The position numbers and the translations under genes are program-made. Of a stretch of DNA of 39,598 bases, positions 26,522 to 35,651 are shown in pieces (positions within the stretch are counted from its first letter, which is position 1; each line of letters begins with the position of its first letter). The notes under the pieces were generated by a model that was given only the letters and a program-made list of their open reading frames with translations, ran no database searches and had not been told where the DNA came from. Origin of the DNA: a virus; IMG/VR virus record IMGVR_UViG_3300020154_000002, positions 1 to 39,598 of that record; one strand, given 5' to 3'.

Positions 26522-28338
26522 TATTTAATTTCTCGCTTTAAAAGTTCTTTAATGGCCTTGAATGCGTTTTCTTCGTTGATCCCGCGAGCCTTTTCGACAC
26601 CGGCTGATGCAGCATCGATTGCTAGTCCTGTTAATGACTTCTGACCTGTTGCGGTCTCTATGCCGCGCTTTGTGGCTTTACCAACATCACCTTGCAATGA
26701 TGTTCTCGCGGCAGCTCCAAAAAGCTTATCAAGCTCATCAGCGAATAAAACTTGCGCCATAATATCATCATCGAACTTGGAACCATACTTAAGCGACACA
26801 TCTTCCAGGTTTTTTATTGAGTCCATCATATTTACGCGGGATTGGGTATTGCTTAGTAGCCGTCTGGATACTGTACCAAGCGCCTTATCAGCGTTATCAC
26901 CAAACAGATTAACCTTTGTCCCCGCTGCATCTTGAAACGAATCTAGCGCCTGAATGGTGTCTGAATATCGAGTATTAACATCGTTGTAAGCGGGAAATTG
27001 AGAGTCAAGCGAAGAGTCAATGTCGGCACGCAATCCCTTAAGGATTCTTTCTGATTTACCGGTAAGTCCCTCGGCTGTTTTTCCGTAAGCAACTTGCTCA
27101 TCAATAAAACGTTTCAGGCGGTGCATATCATAAGCATCACCCTTAAGCGTATTAACTCGACCAAGGATCTGCTTAATGGCTTTTTCTGCACCGGTAACTC
27201 CCTCAATATCAGAGCCACGAAAGTTCGGCACACCTTCATCGGTAAACGACACCCCGAGATCGTCAAGCTGTGTGTAGAAGTTTCTGATCGGAGTTTCCGC
27301 ATCAGCTTGCTGTCCGCGCAGTGACTTGGCAACACCGTCCAGCTCCTTCCCGGCCTGAGTGTTGACTTGCTTAACGAAGCGGATACGGTCTGATAGGGAG
27401 TCCCCAACAATATCAGCGGGGCGATTGTACGACCCATAAACGGCATCTTTCTTTGCGGCCTCAGCAGTCAATGCCATTTTCAGCATCTTCTTTTTGCTGT
27501 CTTTGGTGGATTGCTTAATGGCTGAAACTACACCGTCATCAACACCTTGCTTTATCACTTCCGCAGCCTGACGATCAGGGATTGCGCGAGGTGCGGCACT
27601 ATTAACCGTCTTTGGGTCAATTCGATAGGACGCCAAATCTTTGGCTGTATCACCAGCTAGAATTCTGGAGGCAATATCATTGCTGGATTGTCTTGCGGCG
27701 TTAACCATTCCTGCACCGGTAGCCACTGCGGCAGGCGCGGCGATACCGCCGACAAGTGTTCCAATCTGTGCGCCTGTCTCACCACCCACAGCACGACCAG
27801 CCTCTTCACCTAGCTTTGATCCAGTACCAGAAAGTCCGCCGTATAGCGCATCCTGTGTGGCTGTTGATGAGCCTAGTTGCTGAATAACTCCTTGCGTTGC
27901 TGTTGGTTGTGCCATGGCTGGAACTTGCGCGGCTGCTTGGCGTAATGCAGCTCCAGTGGCTACGCCAGCAGGGATAAGCTCAGAGCCTTGTCTTACAACA
28001 TCACGAGCCAACCCTTCGCCCATGAAGTTGCCGGTTGTTGCAGGAGCCAATGCCTGAACAGCGGAAGGGATTCTTTTATCTGATCCTGCCAGCTCCATCA
28101 CAGCATTGGGAAGGGATGCAGCAAAGTCAACTAATCCGGCTGCGCCTCGGTTGACCCCGGCTGCTGCTTCAAGGCCAACATTGCCTATCTGCTGGAGAAT
28201 TCCTGGCTGCTCAGCTGGCTGTGCCGGTTCCTGAATAGAGGCGAATATCTCGTCAAGATCTTCATCAGTTGGCGGAGTGTCACCCGTCAAGCGGACCTTT
28301 TGTCCGGTATTGGGATCTGTGACCACATAAGTAGGCAT
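26521..28338 (-). CDS. Virion DNA-transfer protein, gp16-like
   Basis: A 605-residue protein beginning MPTYVVTDPNTGQKVRLTGDTPPTDEDLDEIF, a start often seen in podovirus ejection proteins. Glycine/alanine-rich hydrophobic segments follow (about residues 55-220), then long helical regions. By P22 order it is the gp16 equivalent, injected ahead of DNA to form a conduit through the envelope. The ATG overlaps the previous stop by one base (TAATG). Confidence 0.7.
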   Translation of the reverse strand: MPTYVVTDPNTGQKVRLTGDTPPTDEDLDEIFASIQEPAQPAEQPGILQQIGNVGLEAAAGVNRGAAGLVDFAASLPNAVMELAGSDKRIPSAVQALAPATTGNFMGEGLARDVVRQGSELIPAGVATGAALRQAAAQVPAMAQPTATQGVIQQLGSSTATQDALYGGLSGTGSKLGEEAGRAVGGETGAQIGTLVGGIAAPAAVATGAGMVNAARQSSNDIASRILAGDTAKDLASYRIDPKTVNSAAPRAIPDRQAAEVIKQGVDDGVVSAIKQSTKDSKKKMLKMALTAEAAKKDAVYGSYNRPADIVGDSLSDRIRFVKQVNTQAGKELDGVAKSLRGQQADAETPIRNFYTQLDDLGVSFTDEGVPNFRGSDIEGVTGAEKAIKQILGRVNTLKGDAYDMHRLKRFIDEQVAYGKTAEGLTGKSERILKGLRADIDSSLDSQFPAYNDVNTRYSDTIQALDSFQDAAGTKVNLFGDNADKALGTVSRRLLSNTQSRVNMMDSIKNLEDVSLKYGSKFDDDIMAQVLFADELDKLFGAAARTSLQGDVGKATKRGIETATGQKSLTGLAIDAASAGVEKARGINEENAFKAIKELLKREIK

Positions 28339-29507
28339 TAAGGCAATACCTCAATCTGATAGCGACTGGACGCTGGTGTGCGCTCAGTCATGCCTGGAGT
28401 TGCTGCACCCTGACCTGATCCGCCTGTAGTGCGCTGTTGTTTTTGCATCGCTCTTAGGTCGGCAAGAGAATTGCCCGGCACATTAAGGAACTGCACTGCC
28501 CCGTCGAGAATGTCAGCAAGCTTTTGTTGGGCAGTCATGCGGTCTTCAAACCACTTTGCCAATTGTTCTGGCTGCAAGTTGTTAGGCATCGCGGTATCAA
28601 GTGCCATTGCCAGCTCGGCTTCTGAGAGCGCGCCAAAAGTAGTGCCGCCAACTACATCCAGGCCAAGCCTGTTGCGAAGGTTATCCAGTTTTTGGCTGGC
28701 TGCGGTAAGACTTGGAAGGCGACGGGCGATAACCCCTGAATTGGCCCCCTCTTCGCGGATAAGACGGATACCTTCGGCGTAGTTGCGTATATTGCCCTCG
28801 ATGTTTTGCAACTGATCGAAGTATTCTTTGCTGGTCTTTGTGACGTTTTCCGCCTCTTTCGTAGCGCGAGTTGTCAAATCCTGAAGCCTAGGCTCCTTGT
28901 CTATCCGTGTATCAAGTACAGCGCCAGCCCTTCCGCCAGCTCGTTGCGATTGAATATCAACCCCGAACTGTTGTGCGTCTCGAATGGCTTGTGCGCGCTG
29001 GTCACCTTCAACGACCCGGCCATTTGGGTCTGTTACCCGCGTAGATCCATCGGTAAGCACCTGAACAGTAGTTCCGTTATCAAGAACCTGGGACGACTGT
29101 ACGCGAACGGTTGTTGAATCCTGCGGTATGGCAGCATTAAGCTGAGAAATAAACTGATCAAGTGCAGCATCGCCCAAAGGCTGTTGCGCTATTTGCTCGA
29201 CAGAATACCCAAACGATTCTAGTGCTGGCGCGGCACTCATGACGTATTGCTGGCGCTGATCAGGAGGAAGCTTTCGCGCATTAGAGGCAAGATTCCTCAG
29301 AAGGGTTAATTTTCTAACCCCATCGCGGTACTCAATTTCGCTCATCTGCTGATCAGCGCCTTGCTGGCGTAGAGCCATTTGCTGTTCGCCTGCACGCAAC
29401 GCCTGACTGTTGGCTTGAATACCTTGGCCTTGTGCAACAGCGCCAAGCAACTGCTGTCCGAAGTTAGGCGCCTGCCCGAATTGTTGTGGAGCTAATGGAG
29501 AAACCAT
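28338..29507 (-). CDS. Internal virion (ejection) protein, gp20-like
   Basis: A 389-residue protein rich in Gln and Ala in its N-terminus (FGQQLLGAVAQGQGIQANSQALRAGEQQMALRQQ) with helical stretches, resembling the middle ejection protein of P22-like phages. It ends in a Gly/Thr-rich tail. It lies between the two other ejection candidates, and GGAATG precedes the ATG. No enzyme motif is seen. Confidence 0.65.
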   Translation of the reverse strand: MVSPLAPQQFGQAPNFGQQLLGAVAQGQGIQANSQALRAGEQQMALRQQGADQQMSEIEYRDGVRKLTLLRNLASNARKLPPDQRQQYVMSAAPALESFGYSVEQIAQQPLGDAALDQFISQLNAAIPQDSTTVRVQSSQVLDNGTTVQVLTDGSTRVTDPNGRVVEGDQRAQAIRDAQQFGVDIQSQRAGGRAGAVLDTRIDKEPRLQDLTTRATKEAENVTKTSKEYFDQLQNIEGNIRNYAEGIRLIREEGANSGVIARRLPSLTAASQKLDNLRNRLGLDVVGGTTFGALSEAELAMALDTAMPNNLQPEQLAKWFEDRMTAQQKLADILDGAVQFLNVPGNSLADLRAMQKQQRTTGGSGQGAATPGMTERTPASSRYQIEVLP

Positions 29508-29509
29508 AA

Positions 29510-30613
29510 TTACATTCCGCGCTGTTGGTTAAGCCAATTTTGATATGCAGTTCCTGTGTAGCCAGCTTGCGTTGCGCCAGCCCCACCCCCGCCAAGCATT
29601 TGCCCAAAGCTTCCGCCGGCCCCTGAATATGCACCAATACCACCAATAATGCCCTGCAAATAGGGGTTCATGTTTTGGGATTTGTAAATATCGTAAGCGC
29701 TATTAGCTTGACCCAAGTTCTGTGCCAACTGGGTTTGCTCTGAGCCTGACTGCATATATGCATTTGATACGGCAGTACCTTGGTTCGCCAAAAGCTGTGC
29801 TATCTGTTGCTGCGTATTGGCTGCCATGTTGGCTTTGTCTGTGTTAAGACCAGCTAGATTGCCCGCTTCCCCAGTAGATAATCCGGCAAGGATTTGAGCA
29901 AGATTTTGCTGTATTCCAGACCTGCCGCCAGCGAGAGAAGCCTGAAGGTTTGCAATAGAATTAGCAGCAGCATCGCCACGACCTGAAATCTCAGATAGGC
30001 GAGCGTAATTGTTGGAAAAGTCTTGCGCAGCGATGCCAATGGCGTTCTGTTGAAGCTCTTGCATGACTTGAGGTTGCGCACCGAGACCACCGCCCAAAGC
30101 AGCAGCATTACGCAGAATGGATTGCTCGCCCTGTCCAGTTAGCCATTGTTGTCCTGGGGACGCTATGAATTCATCATAAGCAGCTTGCCGTGCCTCTGGT
30201 CCTAATGCTCCAGAGAGTGCTGCCTGTAGCTCGGAGGATTGTAGACCTTGCTGATAAGTAGGATTTAGGGTGTTAACTGCCTGCCCATAGCCTTGTTGCA
30301 ATAACCGGTCGGCATTGCCAAACCCGGTATTTATCTCACCCCTAGCCTGATCGTAACCACCTGATAGGATATTCCCAGATTCATCGAGCAACAGACCGGC
30401 TTGGTTCTGGCCGGAAAGAAGCGCTTGTCGTGCAGCATCAAATTGTGTGCCTAGCTGATCAACAGCCCTGCCGGTGTAGTCACGCTGAATTTCTTGAGCG
30501 TTTTCAACACCTCTTGCTTGCTCGCGAGAGGCATCTTTAGCGGCATCACGGTTTTTCTTGGCGCTATATGCCGCTGATCCCGCTACCACTACCGCCGATG
30601 TTATCGCTGCCAT
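29510..30613 (-). CDS. Internal virion (ejection) protein, gp7-like
   Basis: A 367-residue protein starting MAAITSAVVVAGSAAYSAKK, a short hydrophobic segment followed by a helical Gln/Ala/Asn-rich body (about residues 25-330) and a Gly-rich C-terminus (YLQGIIGGIGAYSGAGGSFGQMLGGGGAG). Ejection proteins are typically of this kind; by order it is the gp7 equivalent. The start at 30613 has AAAGG upstream; the longer frame from 30652 has no ribosome site. It overlaps the GNAT gene by 50 bases. Confidence 0.65.
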   Translation of the reverse strand: MAAITSAVVVAGSAAYSAKKNRDAAKDASREQARGVENAQEIQRDYTGRAVDQLGTQFDAARQALLSGQNQAGLLLDESGNILSGGYDQARGEINTGFGNADRLLQQGYGQAVNTLNPTYQQGLQSSELQAALSGALGPEARQAAYDEFIASPGQQWLTGQGEQSILRNAAALGGGLGAQPQVMQELQQNAIGIAAQDFSNNYARLSEISGRGDAAANSIANLQASLAGGRSGIQQNLAQILAGLSTGEAGNLAGLNTDKANMAANTQQQIAQLLANQGTAVSNAYMQSGSEQTQLAQNLGQANSAYDIYKSQNMNPYLQGIIGGIGAYSGAGGSFGQMLGGGGAGATQAGYTGTAYQNWLNQQRGM

Positions 30614-31052
30614 AATCAAAAACCTTTGTGTAGCTCGTTTCAGAGCGGACATAGCCCATTTTTTCGTACATCTTGCCGATTACTTCTGGCATGGATGACT
30701 CCATGGCTACCATGGTCCAGTACTTAATCTTTTGCTCTTGCACTAACTTCTCCATGAACTGGAGAAGCGCTACACCGTGTTTCCCCCCACGGCACTCGGG
30801 GTTAAGCCACCAAGCAAGTTCTGTTGCAGCCCATGCTTGGCTTGATCCCATTGTATATGCTTTGACGGCGGCGCAAAAGCCCACCGGTCCATCAACATCT
30901 ACAACAGCAAGCAATCCTTGTGAGTGCGCCAGCTCAACCATGGCAAGCGTATGTTCACGCTCAAATGGCTCATCAAACTGAGTATGCAGCCAAAACTCTG
31001 CTGACATATCGAGGATCGTTTCGAAGTCTTCTTTTATGGCCAGTCTGATCAT
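30564..31052 (-). CDS. GNAT-family acetyltransferase in the virion module
   Basis: A 162-residue N-acetyltransferase fold: an N-terminal IRLAIKEDFETILDMS, then VGFCAAVKAYTMG, TELAWWLNPECRGGKHGVALLQFMEKLV (acetyl-CoA loop RGGKHG with flanking strand and helix), and EVIGKMYEKMGYVRSETSYTKVF. The substrate is unknown. It is coupled to the upstream 64-residue membrane gene by ATGA and overlaps the next ejection gene. Similar genes are reported between tail and ejection genes of podoviruses; it may acetylate host or virion proteins, which is inference. Confidence 0.75.
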   Translation of the reverse strand: MIRLAIKEDFETILDMSAEFWLHTQFDEPFEREHTLAMVELAHSQGLLAVVDVDGPVGFCAAVKAYTMGSSQAWAATELAWWLNPECRGGKHGVALLQFMEKLVQEQKIKYWTMVAMESSMPEVIGKMYEKMGYVRSETSYTKVFDYGSDNIGGSGSGISGI

Positions 31053-31243
31053 TTTTTCTTTACGATCAACCATGTCCCACAAATCCCAACCGGGACAAAA
31101 ATCTTTTCATATTCATCTTGCCTTGACTCTCCGCTTTTTATAGATTCTTCAGCAATTTTATTGATGGCGAAAATGCTTGCAATACATAATACAATCACTA
31201 GGATTGCGACTATGGAATATCCAATGGCAAATAATTCATTCAT
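31049..31243 (-). CDS. Membrane protein, 64 aa
   Basis: A 64-residue protein with GAGGA before the ATG. An N-terminal hydrophobic segment (about residues 3-28) and a weaker C-terminal one (VPVGICGTWLIV) flank a charged middle. It sits between the oxygenase and acetyltransferase genes. No family is recognised; it may be expressed to help DNA entry or to exclude other phages. Confidence 0.55.
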   Translation of the reverse strand: MNELFAIGYSIVAILVIVLCIASIFAINKIAEESIKSGESRQDEYEKIFVPVGICGTWLIVKKK

Positions 31244-31252
31244 TTTAATTCC

Positions 31253-31804
31253 TCAACTAAAGAAGCACGTCAGCACTGTTCTAGCTTCTGAGCTTTCACC
31301 AAAACCGCCGACAGGCATTGCACAATGGAATTTTCCAGCATCAAATATCACAGCGCGATTCTCTTTCATTTGTGCCATATCAACAACAGCCCATTTTTCT
31401 GGTGAATTCTGGTCTTGCTGCATCATTTCGACATATTCCTGAGATTCAGGAGCGTAACAAATACCGGTTTCTCGGTGGCGCAGAAATGCGGTCCCGCCAC
31501 CTTCGTACTCGTTACAGTATAACATAAGGCTAAGTCGCCCCATAGAAATGTCAGTGTGCGCGACGCGAGGCCCCGGTATACCATGCGGCGATTTTCGCAT
31601 AAATACAGTGGATTTTTCCGGTGGACGCCCAATAACATCAGCTATTCGTCTATCCAGTTCGGATCTAACCACAACCGGCAGAGACACACAGATAAGTGGG
31701 TAAACAATACCATCAGCAGGATTAACAACATCACCGAACGGAGCAGAAAGAATGTGATGTTTGAGAACATGGTAGCTCTCTAGAAAGTCATCAATAATAA
31801 TCAT
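31253..31804 (-). CDS. 2-oxoglutarate/Fe(II)-type oxygenase
   Basis: A 183-residue protein of the prolyl-hydroxylase-like 2OG-Fe(II) type. His83-x-Asp85 in VAHTDISMGRLSLMLYCNEYEGGGTAFLR form the first two iron ligands. A third His in DAGKFHCAMPVG (about 162) and an Arg near 175 (SSEARTVLTCFF) complete the site. The family hydroxylates proteins or small molecules; phage members lie beside tail genes without known targets. The ATG at 31804 forms ATGA with the preceding stop and is preferred to 31819. Confidence 0.75.
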   Translation of the reverse strand: MIIIDDFLESYHVLKHHILSAPFGDVVNPADGIVYPLICVSLPVVVRSELDRRIADVIGRPPEKSTVFMRKSPHGIPGPRVAHTDISMGRLSLMLYCNEYEGGGTAFLRHRETGICYAPESQEYVEMMQQDQNSPEKWAVVDMAQMKENRAVIFDAGKFHCAMPVGGFGESSEARTVLTCFFS

Positions 31805-32049
31805 CCCAGCTGTATCCATCCCGTGTCTAATGTTTCGTCGGTTGTCTTAAACCACAGCTGACCAAGTGCGGTATCGAGATAAAACGTTTTTGCCGGGGCG
31901 AATACATTTCCATTGGGCGTATCCGCTCCATCCTGCACATCCATAGCGTTTATCCTATCAGAAACCTCGCGCATCCAGCCCTCCATCTGGCTCTCTGCGG
32001 TGGCGTCTGCCCTGACTATAGGATAAGCAGTTTGTGGAGGTATGATCAT
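31801..32049 (-). CDS. Small virion-module protein, 82 aa
   Basis: An 82-residue protein coupled to gp10 and to the oxygenase by ATGA. It begins with a proline-rich IIPPQTAYPIV and contains GNVFAPAKTFYLDTALGQLWFKTTDETLDTGWIQL, a short motif widespread in phage tail-associated proteins. Its place corresponds to P22 gp26, but it is far too short to be that needle and lacks the coiled coil. A role in particle assembly is inferred from position only. Confidence 0.55.
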   Translation of the reverse strand: MIIPPQTAYPIVRADATAESQMEGWMREVSDRINAMDVQDGADTPNGNVFAPAKTFYLDTALGQLWFKTTDETLDTGWIQLG

Positions 32050-33488
32050 GTGACGTTCGCTAATAGTTTGTTAAACGATGCTGGATTAATACCGGTGTAG
32101 ACAAATTCTAACATGCGCGTATTTGGGAATGCTCCAAGCCGGTCAAATACAACCCTGCGGCCATACTCACCAACAGCGCCAAGGGGCCGCGAAATCCAGT
32201 TGGACCACGTGAAACCGCCGTCATCAGACCATCTGAGCTGAAGACTTTCCTCATCCGAATATCCAACATCAAAATAAGCCTCAATAGCCCATACACGCTG
32301 CCTGATGCCCATATTCATAAATGGCTGAGTTCTGACCTTTCGGTGCAAGTTTATGCCGTACTCGGTCGCTGATAGGTCATCAATCACGCCGAGAATAGAA
32401 TCAGCAGAATCCGTTACGAACACCTTATTGTAGATCTGAGTAATGCTATTAACACGCCATGGCGTATCAAGGAAGTCATCACCAAACGGAATTCTGGAGC
32501 GCCGCTCATGCCATCGCCCTACAACTAAATCATAGACGAAACAATAGTCACCAATCCGGAAGCACAGGAACTCAGCACCATCTTGTGAGTGGCGCATCAT
32601 GAAAGAGGTTTGGATGCTTTCGCGGGATTCGTTTTGGATTAAATAGTCCAGCGGCTCAGTACTGATTGTCTGGGGATATGCGCCGGACATTAACCAAACT
32701 TGCTGTTCGGCATTTTCTCCAGACCCAAGAAATACGAATGATCCACGGAAGAGTGTTTTTGCATGCGTTCCAGCTAGCCCACAATCAATAATACCGTTTG
32801 GTATTACCTGAAATGCGAATTGATTGCTCGCACGCCCAACAAACGGCACCGTAGAGTACTCACCCATTATATAGGCTTGGCCACGGAAGTTTATCAGCCC
32901 TATAGTTTCGGGTATTTGCGTAACCTGCCAACGATCTAGCGCGGCATAAATTTTCCCGTCATTGAGAGCGGAGTGGAATAACCAGTTCGTACCCGTTTGG
33001 CAAAACAGAAAGAAAGAATTGATCTGAATAACGTCTCTTATCGGCGTCATTACGTTGGTAACACCGTACAAATCGGTCAACGTTGCACCGTCGTACACAT
33101 ACGCACGAATGTCTGGCTCGACAATGACAAGCTGTCCGGCAGTTGAGGCAAAAATAACACGTCCTGATCCGGGAATATCAGCCACGTCAACAGGCGAATA
33201 GGATTCGCCACCATCAGGATTAACGGTGCGGTCTATCCGATAGAGCTTTTCACCATTTACCGTGTATAAAACGCCATTAAATGAGTGTGACCCACGCCCT
33301 ATACCATCCAGACCGTCGAGAACCTCTGACAGCCCCGGAGAGGCATACAGGTTTGATCCGCTCAATGTAGCCTGAGTGTTATCGTTTGGTTGCCAGTTAA
33401 CGCATATCTTGGAAGACTGCGGCTTGGACCTCGAAAGATAGAAGCCGTCAGTGAAGGGAAGTTCTATTCTGCCGATTCGCTTGGCCAT
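32046..33488 (-). CDS. Packaged-DNA stabilisation protein gp10-like
   Basis: A 480-residue homologue of P22 gp10, the tail accessory factor that binds below gp4 and helps retain DNA. It starts with IELPFTDGFYLSRSKPQSSKICVNWQPN and continues as a series of short beta repeats (e.g. GAYPQTISTEPLDYLIQ, MRHSQDGAEFLCFRIGDYCFVYDL), with ...ASFNKLLANVT at the end. The length matches the family. GAGGA precedes the ATG, which follows the gp4 stop by one base. Confidence 0.85.
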   Translation of the reverse strand: MAKRIGRIELPFTDGFYLSRSKPQSSKICVNWQPNDNTQATLSGSNLYASPGLSEVLDGLDGIGRGSHSFNGVLYTVNGEKLYRIDRTVNPDGGESYSPVDVADIPGSGRVIFASTAGQLVIVEPDIRAYVYDGATLTDLYGVTNVMTPIRDVIQINSFFLFCQTGTNWLFHSALNDGKIYAALDRWQVTQIPETIGLINFRGQAYIMGEYSTVPFVGRASNQFAFQVIPNGIIDCGLAGTHAKTLFRGSFVFLGSGENAEQQVWLMSGAYPQTISTEPLDYLIQNESRESIQTSFMMRHSQDGAEFLCFRIGDYCFVYDLVVGRWHERRSRIPFGDDFLDTPWRVNSITQIYNKVFVTDSADSILGVIDDLSATEYGINLHRKVRTQPFMNMGIRQRVWAIEAYFDVGYSDEESLQLRWSDDGGFTWSNWISRPLGAVGEYGRRVVFDRLGAFPNTRMLEFVYTGINPASFNKLLANVT

Positions 33489-33947
33489 TTAGTCCTCGGC
33501 TATTAGATAATCACCCTGCTCGGTGGTGAGATTGTTTTCTGGTCCAGGGTAAAAATGGCGGTCGCAATCCCAGTTAGGATTACCAGAGCCAATCGGGAGG
33601 ATTGAAGGATAATCCATCGCAATATCTGCTGGCTGTTGCTTGAGAAGCTGCCGATAGGCCTTCCTTTCCTTATTCTCCAGCTCCATGATGGATTCGTTCG
33701 GTCCAAACTGCGTGTTCATACGCACAGCGAGACCGTAAACAGCCCATTCTTCAGCGTATGCAGGGATTGTCACAGTATCGTTAGCATTGTCGATAATCGT
33801 ATACCCCAACCCCAGATTTTCATGGGAGGCCATCAATCGATTGGCATAACGAATACCGGTTTGAAATTGGTCAGGGGTAACCGGCTGCTCAGCAGCCAGC
33901 TGCCCCAATTCTTGCAGCGCGTCTCTAATCCACTCGCTCGCTTTCAT
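33489..33947 (-). CDS. Tail accessory factor gp4-like
   Basis: A 152-residue homologue of P22 gp4, which closes the portal after packaging and provides the platform for gp10. SEWIRDALQELGQLAAEQPVTPDQFQTGIRYANRLM (about 4-39) and VTIPAYAEEWAVYGLAVRMN (about 60-79) are typical. Unlike some gp4 members I see no lytic domain. The start overlaps the upstream 123-residue gene by 23 bases. Confidence 0.8.
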   Translation of the reverse strand: MKASEWIRDALQELGQLAAEQPVTPDQFQTGIRYANRLMASHENLGLGYTIIDNANDTVTIPAYAEEWAVYGLAVRMNTQFGPNESIMELENKERKAYRQLLKQQPADIAMDYPSILPIGSGNPNWDCDRHFYPGPENNLTTEQGDYLIAED

Positions 33948-34296
33948 TGATTACCGCCTTGGCTTTTTCTTTAACGGTTTCAACGCTTCCGCGCTTGTCG
34001 ACGGATTCGCCATAATTTTCTTCAACGAACTTAACGATAGCATCTTTATCATCCATGCTGTCGATAGTGTTGAGATCATTATCGCGATCTTCGTCAGACT
34101 TATCTTCTGGCTCATGACCCACATCAGAATCGGACCGTCGACCAGCTTCAACGCCGCCCATTTCTTCAATGGTTTCCTGTGATTCTTCGCCCTTAACTTC
34201 CCAGCCATCGCGCTTGAAATGCTCAAGATAACGATCTTCAACAGAAGCCTCTTGGCGCTTGCCATTCACAACTTTAACAATCTGAATGCTGTTCAT
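33925..34296 (-). CDS. Acidic protein with HeH/LEM-like C-terminus, 123 aa
   Basis: A 123-residue protein between the coat and gp4 genes, with GGAGATC before the ATG. The N-terminal ~30 residues contain VEDRYLEHFKRDGWEVKG; the middle is very acidic; and the end (DKDAIVKFVEENYGESVDKRGSVETVKEKAKAVI) resembles HeH-type small helical domains. Similar genes lie at this position in other P22-like genomes. The role may be in head assembly or host interaction. Confidence 0.6.
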   Translation of the reverse strand: MNSIQIVKVVNGKRQEASVEDRYLEHFKRDGWEVKGEESQETIEEMGGVEAGRRSDSDVGHEPEDKSDEDRDNDLNTIDSMDDKDAIVKFVEENYGESVDKRGSVETVKEKAKAVINESERVD

Positions 34297-34317
34297 TTCT
34301 GATCTCCTTTAAAGGTA

Positions 34318-34340
34318 AAGGCGCCCGTTATGAGCGCCTT
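34318..34340 (-). terminator. Hairpin after the coat gene
   Basis: AAGGCGC/GCGCCTT (34318-34324 with 34334-34340) forms a perfect 7-bp stem 8 bases after the coat stop. On the minus strand it is followed by TACCTTT, a poor T-run, so it would be a leaky terminator or an RNA-stability element. Setting a high coat level relative to downstream tail genes would be a sensible purpose. Confidence 0.45.
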
Positions 34341-34347
34341 ACTTTGA

Positions 34348-35637
34348 CTACGGTTTACCGAATCCGTTACCAGCGAACAGCGGCTGAAGCACACCAAATG
34401 CAGGCAACAAGTCAAAACGCACCTTGTTGGTGTTGGCATCACCGTTTGAGTAGCGAGTCATACGAATCATAAACCCGTCTTCTGACTCCATAATGGTATC
34501 TTTAGAGTGCAGTTTAGGGATACGAACAGATGCCAGCGCAAACGCATCGCGGTGGTAGAACAGTGCGGATTGATAACTAACATTAGTGTTGCCAAGCAAC
34601 GCAAACGTATCACCAGATGTGATCGGTGTTGAAATGTTGTCGTACGCGCCGTCCTCGTTGATAGCCGCGCCTGTCACAGTCACAGTCACATCGCCAGCAC
34701 CATCTGTATCGCCGCCTGTTACAACGGTGTAGGTCCACGAAACCGGATCACCGCCTGTATCAAAGATAATCTCTTTTGTGTGCGGGTTAATCCGTGAGCG
34801 TCCGGCCTGGGTAATCAAGATCTGATCACCGGGGCGAACAGCATTGACAGTAGATGCTGTCAATCCGCTCAACACAACAGTCTGGGTCATCGTGTCTTTA
34901 GCGGCGACATAGGTTGCTGTCGGCGTAGCACCAATGGTGCCCGTACGAGCCACAGAAGCACCTGACTGATAGGTCGGGATATGATTGCTTGACAAGGCAG
35001 TAATACCGCCAAAGTCTTTACTGATCCGCGCCTTACGCCATGCCTGATTGACCAGCTCGTTATCGCCTGAGGCCAGACCGCTTTGCAGGTCAGCAAGGTT
35101 TTCACGCACAGCAGGAGAAAGTACTGCATACGCATTGCCGTCCAGCGTAGGAACACCCATTGACTCAAGCAGAGTGTTAAACGCTGCAACATCGGACCAC
35201 TTGGTGATAGGAGTTCCGGGAACTCCAGACAGCAAGCCAGAATTGCGCTGCATGAAGCGGCCCAGGTTTCCTTCTAGCTGAGTAACCAGACGAGTGGCAT
35301 ACGGACGCAGGATTTCATCCATGCGGTCCATACGGATAGCTTCGTCGATGATGTCCCACTCGGCGAAAGTGGTAATGAAGTTCTGCACGGTTACAGGGGC
35401 TTGACCAGAAGTAATATCACCAGTCAGGCCAGTAATATCACCTTTGGCAGTCTCAACAGCCAGCGCTTCATAAGGGCGGCGAACGAAAACGGTATCACCG
35501 GTTTTTGGATTGATGCCGTTATTACCTGATACCAGCTGGGTATTAACGGTTTTGGTTAAAACGCGGGCTGATTCGAAGTTCTTGATGAACGACGCAGCCA
35601 AGCGTTTCTCTACGTTACTGTCAAAATTGTTAGCCAT
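34348..35637 (-). CDS. Major capsid protein, P22 coat (gp5) type
   Basis: A 429-residue coat protein matching P22 gp5 in length (430) and start (MANNFDSNVEKRLAASFIKNFESARVLTKTVNTQL...). Typical features are KTGDTVFVRRPYEALA near residue 45, DEAIRMDRMDEILRPYATRLVTQLEGN near 97, an inserted beta domain (about 225-345) like the P22 telokin/I-domain, and ...KVRFDLLPAFGVLQPLFAGNGFGKP at the end. It assembles with the scaffold and portal into the procapsid. Confidence 0.9.
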   Translation of the reverse strand: MANNFDSNVEKRLAASFIKNFESARVLTKTVNTQLVSGNNGINPKTGDTVFVRRPYEALAVETAKGDITGLTGDITSGQAPVTVQNFITTFAEWDIIDEAIRMDRMDEILRPYATRLVTQLEGNLGRFMQRNSGLLSGVPGTPITKWSDVAAFNTLLESMGVPTLDGNAYAVLSPAVRENLADLQSGLASGDNELVNQAWRKARISKDFGGITALSSNHIPTYQSGASVARTGTIGATPTATYVAAKDTMTQTVVLSGLTASTVNAVRPGDQILITQAGRSRINPHTKEIIFDTGGDPVSWTYTVVTGGDTDGAGDVTVTVTGAAINEDGAYDNISTPITSGDTFALLGNTNVSYQSALFYHRDAFALASVRIPKLHSKDTIMESEDGFMIRMTRYSNGDANTNKVRFDLLPAFGVLQPLFAGNGFGKP

Positions 35638-35651
35638 GATAGCTTAACCTC

